A stretch of 64,000 nt of DNA, taken from assembly GCA_027624315.1 (NCBI GenBank), contig JAQBXX010000005.1, forward strand, positions 1 to 64,000. Reading direction: 5' to 3'. Shown piece after piece: positions 19,660-31,420 of this stretch. The notes under the pieces were generated by a model. That model was given only the letters and a program-made list of their open reading frames with translations, did no database searches and was not told the origin of the DNA. This stretch comes from Pseudomonadota bacterium. GTDB taxonomy: Bacteria; Pseudomonadota; Gammaproteobacteria; SURF-13. Numbering within the stretch: the first letter of the stretch is position 1; each line of letters begins with the position of its first letter. A program made the translations under genes and the position numbers.

Positions 19660-19884
19660 CGGGGTAAGACCAGATAGGCTAGTCTGCCACCTGACGGCTA
19701 AACAGGTCGAGCATGGCGGCCAGTTACAGCCAGCTCTCATTGGCAAGGTGTGATCAATCCCGGTCTTTAAGGGTCTCGGTAATGACAAAGATGAGGTCTG
19801 CACCACAAAGAAACCGGTTAAGACTATAATGCAATTGCCCACAAACAACCATGGGCGTTAATTGTGGCCAAGGAATAGCCGGGA

Positions 19885-21123
19885 ATGATAATGATAACAA
19901 TGTTCAAGCGTCCGGCAGAATTTATTCTGCTGCTGGGGTTGGTGATGGCGCTGCCTCTGCTCGAGGCGCCGAAGAATCTGTTGTGGGGTGCGTGGATTAT
20001 AACTTGGCTGTACCATCGGGTGCGAGACAAGGATTACGGCGGGCCTTGGGATGCCTGGGATAGCTTGATCGCACTGTTGATCGCATCGGGCTATGTGGGT
20101 GTGGCGTTTGCCGGTTTGCATAACAAAGAATGGGGTGGAGCCAATGACATCCTGCGCTACGGCAGTATCCTGTGGGCCCTCAAGCGCAGTGGTTATGGAG
20201 AGCGAGAATTCCGTTGGCTGATCGTAACCGTGATTATTTCCACCCTGATCGCATTGGGTGCCACGCTCTGGGGCTTGTATGTGTCGCACAGTCACGGAAC
20301 CTTGAAGCTGCACTCCGTGGGGCATGTCAATCATAGTGCGATTTATCTTGCCATCAGTTACGGTATTGCCTTGGCGGCGGTGATGGCCTTTTGGGGGCGG
20401 CTGGGCTGGATGACGCGCGTGGCGGCTCTTTTCGCCACCGGTGCATTTGCGACAGGGGTGTTTATCACCTCCAGCCGCGGGGCCGTGGGCGCCATGCTTG
20501 TGCTTACATTTTTCATGAGTCTGGCGTGGTCAAGGAGATCAAAAGCTATTGCCGCCATCACCATGGCGACGCTGATTGCGACAGCGTACATTACCTATTC
20601 CAGCAAGGTGAACGTGTTCACCAAGCACCAAGGTAGTGTGGCCACCGATGATGTGTTGTCACACAGGGGGGAGATATGGAATGCGGCTGTGGTGACGTGG
20701 CGGCAATTCCCGCTCTTCGGCGTGGGCATGGGCAACTATAGCCAGATCAGCACGGAACGCATCAAGCAATGGGTCGAGGCCTCAGGGCGTACTTACGTGG
20801 CGAGCAACTATCTGAGTTATGCGCACGGCCATAGCCTATATCTCAACACCCTGGCTGAGCGTGGATTGTTCGGTCTTGGGGTGCTGGTAATATTGCTATC
20901 AGCCTGGTTTTATGGGCTGCTGCGTTATCTGCCCGGCGTGCACGATGAGAATATGGCCTGGATGCTATGGGGCGGCAGCCTCAGCGCATGGCTGGTGACG
21001 GTGGGCGTGGGGACGGTCAACACGACGCTGCATCATGAGCACGCCATTTTAAGCGTGTTGATGCTGGGGACATGGCTTGCGTATCTCGGTTCGAGTCTGC
21101 GGCCCAAGAAAGGGGATGCGTGA
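19885..21123 (+). CDS. O-antigen ligase / polymerase family membrane protein
   Basis: 412 residues with about ten to twelve hydrophobic segments. The Wzy_C-type central region includes HRGEIWNAAVVTWRQFPLFGVGMGNY and HGHSLYLNTLAERGLFGLG, with the large periplasmic loop and His expected for WaaL-like ligases. Its place in a core locus suggests it joins O-antigen or another polymer to lipid A-core on the periplasmic side. No O-unit genes are seen, so a polymerase role is possible. Nearby ATGs at 19891 and 19900 are alternative starts. Confidence 0.8.
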   Translation: MIMITMFKRPAEFILLLGLVMALPLLEAPKNLLWGAWIITWLYHRVRDKDYGGPWDAWDSLIALLIASGYVGVAFAGLHNKEWGGANDILRYGSILWALKRSGYGEREFRWLIVTVIISTLIALGATLWGLYVSHSHGTLKLHSVGHVNHSAIYLAISYGIALAAVMAFWGRLGWMTRVAALFATGAFATGVFITSSRGAVGAMLVLTFFMSLAWSRRSKAIAAITMATLIATAYITYSSKVNVFTKHQGSVATDDVLSHRGEIWNAAVVTWRQFPLFGVGMGNYSQISTERIKQWVEASGRTYVASNYLSYAHGHSLYLNTLAERGLFGLGVLVILLSAWFYGLLRYLPGVHDENMAWMLWGGSLSAWLVTVGVGTVNTTLHHEHAILSVLMLGTWLAYLGSSLRPKKGDA

Positions 21124-21154
21124 TGCAGGAGCCAGGGAGGGTTATGGTAATTCT

Positions 21155-21958
21155 TCAGGCCGATCCAGTGTCGGGCCTGCGGAATACCGCGGTGTATCCC
21201 GTGGTGAAGGATTTCTCGAAATCCAGGCGATCCAGCCAGTAAAAAAGAGGGCGTATCACCCACGCCAGCAGTGGATTAAACGCCAGCCAGAACGGCAGAA
21301 ACAGCAGCGACCAGCCCAGGCAGGCCAGCACAGATTGGCCGCGCTTGTGCGCGCGGAAGGGATCCACCGATTTCATCGCCTTGCGTGGCAGGTCCGTCAG
21401 GCGTTTCCCAAGCAGCCAGTAGGCGCCCCCCACCTTTTCGCAGCGCGCCATATCCCATCCGGTGCGTTGTGCCAGTTGTGCCAGTCCGTAATGCGTGAAG
21501 TGGAAGAAGTGCCATGGCTCGCCGTGAAGCGGGGAATTCATTGGCACGCTCAGGATGAGCAAGCCACCCGGCCGGGTGACGCGCAGCAACTCACGCAAGA
21601 CCTCCTCCGGGTTTGCTACGTGTTCCAGCACCTGGGTCAGCACTACAGCATCGTAATACATATCGGCGCGGGGAATGGCGTCGAGGTAGCACTCGAAGTC
21701 GTGTGGGCAACGATAAAACCCGTCCGGTACGTCGCAAGACTCATAGCGCTGGCGCTGGAACACCGGGCGGTAAGGGCGGCTCCCCGCGCTGGCATCCAGC
21801 ACTCGTGTGCCCGCAGCCAATCCTGCCGCCTCTTCCCTCAGGAACTGCCGGATACGGGCATTTTCCGGGTCGCACAGTGCCCCAAGCCCATCGGCGGGCC
21901 ACCAGCCCAGCCAACCAGCGCGTGGATTCAAAGGCACATCTTTTGTGTCAGCGCTCAT
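21155..21958 (-). CDS. class I SAM-dependent methyltransferase
   Basis: 267 residues. VLDASAGSRPYRPVF replaces the usual VLDxGxGxG of motif I. DAVVLTQVLEHVANPEEVLREL is motif II/post-II, and RVTRPGGLLILSVP is motif III. A C-terminal hydrophobic stretch (LACLGWSLLFLPFWLAFNPLLAWVIRPLFY) suggests membrane association. It converges with the O-antigen ligase gene, and its start overlaps the end of the GT2 gene by 11 bp. Likely a sugar or lipid-linked glycan methylase; substrate unknown. Confidence 0.78.
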   Translation of the reverse strand: MSADTKDVPLNPRAGWLGWWPADGLGALCDPENARIRQFLREEAAGLAAGTRVLDASAGSRPYRPVFQRQRYESCDVPDGFYRCPHDFECYLDAIPRADMYYDAVVLTQVLEHVANPEEVLRELLRVTRPGGLLILSVPMNSPLHGEPWHFFHFTHYGLAQLAQRTGWDMARCEKVGGAYWLLGKRLTDLPRKAMKSVDPFRAHKRGQSVLACLGWSLLFLPFWLAFNPLLAWVIRPLFYWLDRLDFEKSFTTGYTAVFRRPDTGSA

Positions 21959-22730
21959 CGGCGCTCCTTACCTTGTTCCGACCAGTAAGCTCAATGTCCC
22001 ACAACTTGGCGTATTTCATGAACGAATTGAAACAACCTATGGCGATGTGCACCAGGCCCGGCACGCCGTCCATGAATCCGCGCCGGATGATATAAAACTT
22101 GATAAATCGCAGCAGCGGACTGAATAGCAGTTGCAGCAGATGCGCGCGCTTGCCGCGTTGATGCAGCACTGCCGCTTGCAGGGACGTGTAGCGATTCTGT
22201 TTGGCGAGATACGCTCCCAATCCGGCTTCGGATTCGTGCATCAGGTCGCCGCTGAGCGAGCCGACGGGAGTGGCGCACACTACATGCTCGTGGATTACGT
22301 CGGTGCTCCACGCGGCATGCCTGCGGTCAAACAGGCGCAGGCTCACATCGGGGTAGCCCTCGCCGTGGCGCAGCCAGCGCCCCATGAAACGGTTGCAGCG
22401 CTTGCAGGCGTAGGCGTGATGTGGCGGCGGGGTGTCCATCAGCGCGCGGATGGAGTGCGCCAGGTCCGGGCTCACCCATTCGTCGGCGTCGATGCTCAGT
22501 ATCCAGTCATGTGCGGCCTGCGTGACGGCGAAATTCTTCTGTGCGCCATAGCCCGGCCAGTCGTTGTGGATGACGCGCGCGGCGGATTCTGCGGCGATGG
22601 AGAGCGTGGCGTCGGTGCTGCCCGAATCCACCACGATGATTTCATCCGCCCACGCTACGCTCTCCAGGCATTGGCGCAATGTCGCGGCGGCGTTCAGCGT
22701 GATAATGGTGACGCTCAGCGGTGTGGTCAT
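21948..22730 (-). CDS. GT2 glycosyltransferase, WaaE/KdtX-like
   Basis: 260 residues. VTIITLNAAATLRQCLESVAWADEIIVVDSGSTD is the GT-A nucleotide-binding start, and LSIDADEWVSPDL carries the DxD. The pattern GRWLRHGEGYPDVSLRLF and HQRGKR ... GFMDG matches WaaE, which adds glucose to heptose I of the core. A strong hydrophobic or amphipathic tail anchors it at the inner membrane. It lies between lpxL-like and methyltransferase genes in one minus-strand operon. Confidence 0.85.
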   Translation of the reverse strand: MTTPLSVTIITLNAAATLRQCLESVAWADEIIVVDSGSTDATLSIAAESAARVIHNDWPGYGAQKNFAVTQAAHDWILSIDADEWVSPDLAHSIRALMDTPPPHHAYACKRCNRFMGRWLRHGEGYPDVSLRLFDRRHAAWSTDVIHEHVVCATPVGSLSGDLMHESEAGLGAYLAKQNRYTSLQAAVLHQRGKRAHLLQLLFSPLLRFIKFYIIRRGFMDGVPGLVHIAIGCFNSFMKYAKLWDIELTGRNKVRSADER

Positions 22731-22742
22731 AGATATGTTCCA

Positions 22743-23660
22743 TTAAGCACGGTGGTATACGTCGGTTTCACCCGGCGGGCGGTCCTTAAAGCGCCGGTGT
22801 ACCCAGAGGTATTGTTCTGGCGCCTTGCGCACCTGCTCTTCAATCAAGTGATGGATATGTCGCATGTCGTTTTCGACGCTGGTGCCCGGTATGCTTTCTA
22901 ATGCAGACAGCAAAACAAGACGGTAACCCTGCGCATCGGACAGGCGTTGAATGAAGAAGGGCACGATGGGCGCGCCGCTGATTTTTGCCAGGCGCACCGG
23001 CGCTGGATTGGTGGCCGCCACCACGCCGAAGAACGGCACAAAGACGCTGTGCTTGTGACCGTAATTCTGATCCGAAGCGTACCACACCGGAATATTCTGC
23101 TGCAGGCTTTGTAACATGCCGCGCACATCGTCGCTCGCAATGGCTTTTTCACAGCGCGCCTCGCGCGCACGTTTCATCACCGTTTCAAACAGCGCGTTCT
23201 TGTGTGTACGGTACATGGCGTGAAATCGCGCGTGCATGGCGAGCAGATGGGTGCCGATTTCGAGGGTGGTGAAATGAGCGCTGAGCAGGATCACGCCATG
23301 ACCCCGGGCCAGCGCGTGATCGAGATGTTCCAGTCCCTCAATGTGGGCGAGCGGACGCAGCCTGGCATCCGGCATCCACCAGCTCATCGCCGTTTCCAGC
23401 AGGCTGATGCCGAGTGATTCGAAATGATGGCGCAGTAAAGCGTTGTGTTCTTGCTCGCTCAACTGCGGGAAGCACAGCGCGAGGTTGATTGCCGCGATAT
23501 GCCGGCGGCGCGGCTGTAACAGGAGCATCAGCCGACCCAGCCTGTGCCCGGCGTATAACTGCCAGCGGTAGGGCAGATGCGCCATGCTCCACAGCAAGGC
23601 CAGTCCCGCCCAGGTGGGCCAGTAGCGTGGCGAGAGATGGCTTGCGCGTGTGGATGTCAT
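22743..23660 (-). CDS. lipid A biosynthesis acyltransferase (LpxL/LpxM family)
   Basis: Adds a secondary acyl chain to Kdo2-lipid A (or a precursor) at the inner membrane. Residues about 15-45 are hydrophobic. The catalytic HX4E motif is in LLSAHFTTLEIG (near 125-136), and YASDQNYG and PEQYLWVHRRFK are conserved. Length 305 is normal. It is first in the minus operon acyltransferase-WaaE-methyltransferase and divergent from hldE across a 123-bp spacer. LpxL versus LpxM cannot be settled by eye. Confidence 0.9.
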   Translation of the reverse strand: MTSTRASHLSPRYWPTWAGLALLWSMAHLPYRWQLYAGHRLGRLMLLLQPRRRHIAAINLALCFPQLSEQEHNALLRHHFESLGISLLETAMSWWMPDARLRPLAHIEGLEHLDHALARGHGVILLSAHFTTLEIGTHLLAMHARFHAMYRTHKNALFETVMKRAREARCEKAIASDDVRGMLQSLQQNIPVWYASDQNYGHKHSVFVPFFGVVAATNPAPVRLAKISGAPIVPFFIQRLSDAQGYRLVLLSALESIPGTSVENDMRHIHHLIEEQVRKAPEQYLWVHRRFKDRPPGETDVYHRA

Positions 23661-23783
23661 GGAGGAAGTTTTTACCGGGCGCTGGTGCGCCTGTTTACTG
23701 AACGCATCTTAGCGTAATCCCGACTGAAATTTGCAACCCCTTGTGCGATAATCCGGTCAGCATTGAAAGTGGCGAACGCACAC

Positions 23784-25241
23784 ATGACTCTGCACATTCC
23801 TGATTTTTCCTCCGCGCGCGTGCTGGTGGCGGGTGATGTCATGCTCGACCGCTACTGGCACGGGGCCACTGCGCGCATCTCGCCCGAGGCGCCGGTGCCG
23901 GTGGTGCGCGTGGAGACGAGCGAGGAGCGTCCGGGCGGTGCGGGCAATGTGGCGCTCAATGTCGCCGCGGTGGGTGCGCGTGTGACAGTTGCGGGCCTGA
24001 CCGGGGCGGACGAGGCCGCGCAGGCGCTGGAGCGCTTGCTGGCGGCGGCGCAGGTGGAATGTCTGTTCGAGCATATTCCGGGTTCCGCCACCGTGACCAA
24101 GCTGCGCGTGTTGAGCCGGCATCAGCAGCTCATCCGCCTCGATTTTGAGGATGGCTTTCGTCAGCCGGATGCACAGGCGCTGTCGCAACAGGTGGTGCAG
24201 CGCTTGCAGAAGAACGACGTGCTGGTGCTGTCCGATTACGGCAAGGGCGCCTTGCGCGCTGCGCCGGAGATCATCGCTGCCGCGCGCGCCGCGGGCAAGC
24301 CGGTGCTGGTGGACCCCAAGGGCAGGGATTTCGAGCCGTATCGCGGCGCGACGCTGATGACGCCCAATCTGGCGGAATTCGAGGCGGTCGTCGGCCACTG
24401 CGCCGATGAGGACGAACTGGTGCGCAAGGGCGAGGCGTTGCGCCACAGTCTGGCATTGAACGCGCTCGTCATCACGCGCAGCGAGCGCGGCATGACGCTG
24501 CTGCGCGCAGACCATCCTGCGCTGCATCTCCCCGCGCAGGCGCGCGAGGTGTTTGATGTCACCGGCGCGGGCGATACCGTGATCGCGCTGTTCGCCGCAG
24601 CGCTTGCGGCGGGCGCGGATATGGCCGATGCCGCGCGGCTGGCCAATCTCGCTGCGGGCATCGTGGTGGGCAAACTCGGCGCCGCCACCGTGAGCGTGCA
24701 CGAACTGCGCAGTGCGCTGCATGCGCACGTGTCCACCCGGCAAGGCGTGGTGAGCGAAGAAGATCTACTCGCGGCGGTGGCGCAGGTGCGCGCGCGCAGC
24801 GAGACCATCGTGATGACCAACGGCTGTTTCGATATTCTGCATGCGGGCCATGTGCGTTATCTGGAGCAGGCCAAACGCCTGGGCGATCACCTGATTATTG
24901 CCGTCAACGACGACGCCTCGGTGCGCAGGCTCAACAAAGGCACTGGGGCAACAGAGCGTCCGCTCAACCCGCTCGATGTGCGCATGGAAGTGCTGGCGGC
25001 ATTGAAGTGTGTGGACTGGGTGGTGCCGTTTTCGGAAGACACGCCGGAGCGTCTGATCTGCCGCGTGCTGCCCGACAAGCTGGTGAAGGGCGGCGATTAC
25101 AAGCCGGAGCAGATTGCCGGCCATCGCTGTGTCACCGCGCACGGCGGTGAGGTGCGCATCCTCAGTTATGAGCAGGGCCATTCCACCACGCGCCTCATCG
25201 AGAAGATGCAGGGCGGCGCAAAAGGCAAGGGCGCGCGATGA
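23784..25241 (+). CDS. hldE: bifunctional heptose 7-phosphate kinase / heptose 1-phosphate adenylyltransferase
   Basis: Two steps of ADP-heptose synthesis in one polypeptide. The N-terminal PfkB-type kinase (about 1-320) has [16 protein letters not shown] and the [17 protein letters not shown] anion hole. The C-terminal nucleotidyltransferase (about 345-480) has [20 protein letters not shown] start at ATG 23784 (MTLHIPDF) rather than TTG 23763; no strong ribosome-binding site favours either. About 485 residues. The end overlaps hldD by 4 bp. Confidence 0.96.
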   Translation: MTLHIPDFSSARVLVAGDVMLDRYWHGATARISPEAPVPVVRVETSEERPGGAGNVALNVAAVGARVTVAGLTGADEAAQALERLLAAAQVECLFEHIPGSATVTKLRVLSRHQQLIRLDFEDGFRQPDAQALSQQVVQRLQKNDVLVLSDYGKGALRAAPEIIAAARAAGKPVLVDPKGRDFEPYRGATLMTPNLAEFEAVVGHCADEDELVRKGEALRHSLALNALVITRSERGMTLLRADHPALHLPAQAREVFDVTGAGDTVIALFAAALAAGADMADAARLANLAAGIVVGKLGAATVSVHELRSALHAHVSTRQGVVSEEDLLAAVAQVRARSETIVMTNGCFDILHAGHVRYLEQAKRLGDHLIIAVNDDASVRRLNKGTGATERPLNPLDVRMEVLAALKCVDWVVPFSEDTPERLICRVLPDKLVKGGDYKPEQIAGHRCVTAHGGEVRILSYEQGHSTTRLIEKMQGGAKGKGAR

Positions 25242-26212
25242 TTGTTGTTACCGGCGGGGCGGGGTTTATCGGCAGCAATCTGGTCAAGGCGCTGAACGAG
25301 CGCGGCCGCAGCGACGTGCTGGTGGTCGACAATCTCGAAGACGGCACCAAGTTCGCCAACATCGCCGATTGCACCATCCTCGACTATCTCGACCAGGACG
25401 ACTTTCTTGCGCGCGTGACGGCGGGCGCGGACTTCCCTGAACCGATTGAGGCGATCTTCCATCAGGGCGCTTGTTCCGCCACCACGGAATGGGACGGGCG
25501 CTACATGCTGCGCAACAACTACGAATATTCCAAACACCTGCTGCATTACTGTCTCGACCGCCACATACCTTTTATTTATGCGTCGAGCGCGGCGGTGTAC
25601 GGCGCGGGCAAGGTGTTCAAGGAAGACCCCGCCTGCGAGACGCCGCTCAACGTCTACGGTTACTCCAAGCTTCTCTTCGACCAGTACGTGCGGCGCCACC
25701 TCGGCACGGCGTGGAGCCAGGTGGTGGGCCTGCGCTATTTCAATGTGTACGGACCGCGCGAGCAGTACAAGGGCGGCATGGCGAGCGTGGCGCTTCATCT
25801 GCACAATCAACTGCACGCCAGCGGCAAGCTGCGCCTGTTCGAGGGCTCCGGCGGTTATGGCCCGGGCGAGCAGCGGCGCGACTTCATCTACGTGGCGGAC
25901 GCGGTGGCGGTGAACCTGTGGTTCTGGGAGCAGCGCGACAAGTCCGGCATCTTCAATCTCGGCACCGGCAAGAGCCGCAGCTTCAACGACGTGGCGTGCG
26001 CGGTGATCCACGCCGAAGGGCGCGGCGAGATCGATTACATCCCGTTCCCCGATCACCTGTGCGGGCATTATCAGAGCTTCACCGAGGCCGACATGGACGC
26101 CCTGCGCGCCGCCGGTTATACCCAGCCGTTCACGGACGTCGAGGCGGGTGTGAGCAAATACATGGAGTGGCTTAAAGACAGAGAAAAGATACAAGAGCAA
26201 AGAGAAAAGTAA
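25238..26212 (+). CDS. hldD: ADP-L-glycero-D-manno-heptose 6-epimerase
   Basis: A short-chain dehydrogenase/reductase that inverts C6 of ADP-heptose. NADP-binding [17 protein letters not shown] at the N-terminus, active-site S/YxxxK in SSAAVYG and YGYSKLLFD, and the signature [16 protein letters not shown] are present. 324 residues. Its start overlaps hldE. The last eleven codons ([11 protein letters not shown]) are encoded inside the left arm of an intercistronic inverted repeat, so the tail is probably not a conserved part of the enzyme. Confidence 0.96.
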   Translation: MIVVTGGAGFIGSNLVKALNERGRSDVLVVDNLEDGTKFANIADCTILDYLDQDDFLARVTAGADFPEPIEAIFHQGACSATTEWDGRYMLRNNYEYSKHLLHYCLDRHIPFIYASSAAVYGAGKVFKEDPACETPLNVYGYSKLLFDQYVRRHLGTAWSQVVGLRYFNVYGPREQYKGGMASVALHLHNQLHASGKLRLFEGSGGYGPGEQRRDFIYVADAVAVNLWFWEQRDKSGIFNLGTGKSRSFNDVACAVIHAEGRGEIDYIPFPDHLCGHYQSFTEADMDALRAAGYTQPFTDVEAGVSKYMEWLKDREKIQEQREK

Positions 26213-26255
26213 AAATGCAGGAAACTTTTCTCTTGTAACTTTTCTCTTTTCTCTG
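26179..26255. repeat. 32-bp imperfect inverted repeat with AG-rich simple-sequence arms
   Basis: The left arm 26179-26210 and right arm 26224-26255 pair over 32 nt with 26 matches by my alignment, leaving a 13-nt loop. The arms are built from repeated AGAGAAAAG-type units. The hairpin covers the hldD stop and ends 5 nt before the waaA ATG. waaA has no visible Shine-Dalgarno apart from this structure. A similar design occurs between nrdA and nrdB. Confidence 0.8.
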
Positions 26256-26260
26256 CCTTT

Positions 26261-27535
26261 ATGAGACATGCATACACCCTGCTGTTATACCTGCTGCTCC
26301 CGCTGGTGCTGCTGCGCCTGCTCTGGCGCGGGCTGCGCGCCCCGGCCTACTGGCGGCGCTGGCCGGAGCGTTTCGGTTTTGTCCCGCCGCTGACACCGTC
26401 CGACGCCCCCGTCATCTGGCTGCATGCGGTGTCGGTGGGCGAGGTGCAGGCCGCGACCCCGCTCGTGCGCGCGCTGCATGCGCGCTACCCGCGCCACACC
26501 TTCGTGCTCACCACCATGACGCCGACCAGTGCGGAGCAGGTGCGCGCGAGCTTCGGGCGCGAGGTCGTACACTATTATGTGCCCTATGATCTGCCCGGTG
26601 CGGTGCGGCGTTTCCTGACGCGCGTACGTCCCAGCATCGCCATCATCATGGAGACCGAACTGTGGCCGAACATCTTTCACGGCTGTCACGCGCGCGCGAT
26701 TCCGCTGCTGCTCGCCAACGTGCGCCTGTCGGAGCGTTCCGCCGCAGGCTACCGGCGCATCGGCCGTTTGGCGGCGGAGATGCTGAGCCACGTCACTGCG
26801 ATTGCCGCGCAAACGCAAGCTGACGCCGCGCGCATCATCGCGCTGGGGGCGGAGGCCGCGCGCGTGCGCGTCACCGGCAGCATCAAGTTCGATGTCAGAC
26901 TGCCCGCGAGCCTGCGCGAAGAGGCCGCCGTGCTGCGCCGCGGCCTCGGCGTAGAGCGTGCGGTGTGGATTGCGGCGAGCACGCGCGAGGGCGAGGAGCC
27001 GCTCATCCTCGACGCCTTTGCCAGCGTGCGGCGCGCACTGCCGCAGGCCCTGCTGGTGCTGGTGCCGCGCCATCCCGAACGTTTCGCCAAGGTGGCGGCG
27101 CTGTGCCGCAAGCGCGGCTTCAGCACCGTACTGCGCAGCGAGCGGCGTGCGTGCGACACCGGCACTGCGGTATTCATCGGCGACACCATGGGTGAACTCA
27201 CGCTGCTGTACGCCGCGTCGGATGTCGCCTTCGTCGGCGGCAGCCTGGTGCCCACCGGCGGCCATAACATGATCGAACCTGCCGCACTCGGTCTGCCGGT
27301 CATTGTCGGGCCGCATGTGTTCAATTTCGCAGAGGTGAGCCATCTGCTGTGCGATGCGGGCGCGGCGGAGCAGGTGAAAAACACGGAACAACTCGCCGCC
27401 GCCGTATTGGCGTACCTCACGGATGCCAACCTGCGCCATGCCACGGGCGAGAAGGGGCGCCGGCTGGTGGAGCAGAACCGCGGCGCGCAGGAGAAGGTGC
27501 TGCACATGATTGCCGAGGTGATGCCCGCGCCATGA
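26261..27535 (+). CDS. waaA: Kdo transferase (3-deoxy-D-manno-octulosonic acid transferase)
   Basis: A GT30 enzyme attaching Kdo to lipid A precursor at the inner membrane. An N-terminal membrane anchor (TLLLYLLLPLVLLRLLW) is followed by PERFGF and WLHAVSVGEVQAATPLV, ETELWPNIFHGC, and GGSLVPTGGHNMIEPAALG (donor site). 424 residues, normal. The start codon follows a hairpin directly and lacks a clear ribosome-binding site. It overlaps the next gene by 4 bp. Confidence 0.96.
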   Translation: MRHAYTLLLYLLLPLVLLRLLWRGLRAPAYWRRWPERFGFVPPLTPSDAPVIWLHAVSVGEVQAATPLVRALHARYPRHTFVLTTMTPTSAEQVRASFGREVVHYYVPYDLPGAVRRFLTRVRPSIAIIMETELWPNIFHGCHARAIPLLLANVRLSERSAAGYRRIGRLAAEMLSHVTAIAAQTQADAARIIALGAEAARVRVTGSIKFDVRLPASLREEAAVLRRGLGVERAVWIAASTREGEEPLILDAFASVRRALPQALLVLVPRHPERFAKVAALCRKRGFSTVLRSERRACDTGTAVFIGDTMGELTLLYAASDVAFVGGSLVPTGGHNMIEPAALGLPVIVGPHVFNFAEVSHLLCDAGAAEQVKNTEQLAAAVLAYLTDANLRHATGEKGRRLVEQNRGAQEKVLHMIAEVMPAP

Positions 27536-28743
27536 GTAATGCGGAATACGATGTCGTTATCGTCGGCGCCGGTATCGTCGGTGCCACGCTGGCCTGCGCG
27601 CTGGCCGACTCCGGTCTGCGCATGGCGCTGATTGAGGCGCGTGTACCAGCGCGCACCTGGCCCGCCGACAGCCGCGATCTGCGCGTGAGCGCGATCACGC
27701 CCGGCTCGATGCGCGTGTTGCATGCGCTCGGTGTGTGGCGCAACGTCGTAGCGCAGCGCGCGCAGCCGTTTCATGCAATGCAGGTGTGGGACGCCACAGG
27801 CGACGGCGCGATTCATTTTGACAGCGCCGATATTGACGCTGACAGTCTCGGCTACATTGTCGAGAACCGCGTGCTGCAACACGCGCTGCTGGAGCGCGCA
27901 GAGCGCCACACCAATATCGAGTGGCGCTGTCCGGAGAGCGTCACTGCCGTGGAGTTTGGCGACGCTCAGACGACGGTGGCGACGGCAGCGGGCCACACAT
28001 TGCGCGCGCGTCTGGTGGTGGGCGCCGACGGGCCCGATTCCGGCATCCGCGCGCTGGCGGGCATTGCCACGCACGGCTGGGCCTATGCGCAGAGCGCGCT
28101 GGTGGCCAACGTCAAGACCGCACGCCCGCACCAGGACACCGCCGGGCAGCGTTTTCTGCCCGGCGGCCCGCTTGCCTTTTTGCCGCTCACCGACGGTTAC
28201 AGCGCCGTCGTGTGGACGCTGCCTACGGCCGAGGCCGAGCGTCTGCGTGCGCTGGACGAGGCCGCGTTTGCGCGCGAACTGGAGACCGCACTGGAATCGC
28301 GCCTGGGGCGCGTCGAGCAGGTCGGATCACGCGCGTGCTTTCCGCTGCGGCTGCTGTGGGCCGAGCATACGGTGCAGGCGCGCCTCGCGCTGATCGGCGA
28401 CGCGGCGCATACCGTGCATCCGCTCGCCGGCCAGGGGCTCAATCTGGGCATCATGGATGCCGCGGTGCTCGCCGAGGTGATTACAGATGCGCGCGCCCGG
28501 CGCAAGGATATCGGTGCCTTGAGCATACTGCGGCGCTACGAACGCTGGCGCAAGACCGACGTGCTGGCCACGGGCGCGGCGCTGGAGGGCCTGCATCGCT
28601 TGTTCGGGAGTTCGCTGGCGCCCGTGCACTGGGCGCGCAATGCGGGGTTGACGCTGACCGATGCGCTCACGCCGCTGAAAACCCTCATCATGCGCCACGC
28701 CGCAGGGGTGGCGGGCGATCTGCCGCGCCTTGCGCAACTTTAA
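27532..28743 (+). CDS. UbiH/UbiF/VisC-family FAD monooxygenase (ubiquinone synthesis)
   Basis: A flavin hydroxylase of the ubiquinone ring. The GxGxxG FAD fold is VVIVGAGIVGATLACALADSG at the start, with VVGADG at about 165 and IGDAAHTVHPLAGQGLNLGIMD at about 284. 403 residues from ATG 27532, which overlaps the waaA stop; the track start at 27349 lies inside waaA. Whether it hydroxylates C1, C5 or C6 (UbiH, UbiI or UbiF type) cannot be decided by eye. Coupling to waaA is probably just operon sharing. Confidence 0.88.
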   Translation: MSNAEYDVVIVGAGIVGATLACALADSGLRMALIEARVPARTWPADSRDLRVSAITPGSMRVLHALGVWRNVVAQRAQPFHAMQVWDATGDGAIHFDSADIDADSLGYIVENRVLQHALLERAERHTNIEWRCPESVTAVEFGDAQTTVATAAGHTLRARLVVGADGPDSGIRALAGIATHGWAYAQSALVANVKTARPHQDTAGQRFLPGGPLAFLPLTDGYSAVVWTLPTAEAERLRALDEAAFARELETALESRLGRVEQVGSRACFPLRLLWAEHTVQARLALIGDAAHTVHPLAGQGLNLGIMDAAVLAEVITDARARRKDIGALSILRRYERWRKTDVLATGAALEGLHRLFGSSLAPVHWARNAGLTLTDALTPLKTLIMRHAAGVAGDLPRLAQL

Positions 28744-28750
28744 GGCAGCA

Positions 28751-28777
28751 CTTTAAAAAGGTCACAGGCGCCCATAC
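28751..28777 (+). promoter_or_regulatory. candidate heat-shock (sigma32-type) promoter of clpB
   Basis: CTTTAAA (28751-28757), 12 nt, then GCCCATAC (28770-28777), close to the sigma32 pattern CTTGAAA-N11..16-CCCCATNT. It lies 30 bp before the clpB start in a 63-bp spacer. The match is good but not perfect. Confidence 0.5.
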
Positions 28778-28806
28778 CTAAGTACAAACCCATCAGGATA
28801 CCCGCC

Positions 28807-31382
<2,576 letters not shown>

Positions 31383-31383
<1 letters not shown>

Positions 31384-31420
31384 ATGCCAAGGCGCGGCCC
31401 TGATGGCCGCCTCTGGCATT
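31383..31420 (+). terminator. hairpin at the clpB 3' end
   Basis: AATGCCA..GGCG.GGCC pairs with GGCCGCC..TGGCATT, a long GC-rich stem starting at the clpB stop codon. No T-run follows, so termination may be weak or Rho-assisted; an mRNA-stabilising role is also possible. Confidence 0.55.

Noticed and set aside
23720-23760. Promoter for hldE with GATAAT at about 23746
   Set aside because: A -10-like box exists, but no acceptable -35 lies at 16-18 bp.
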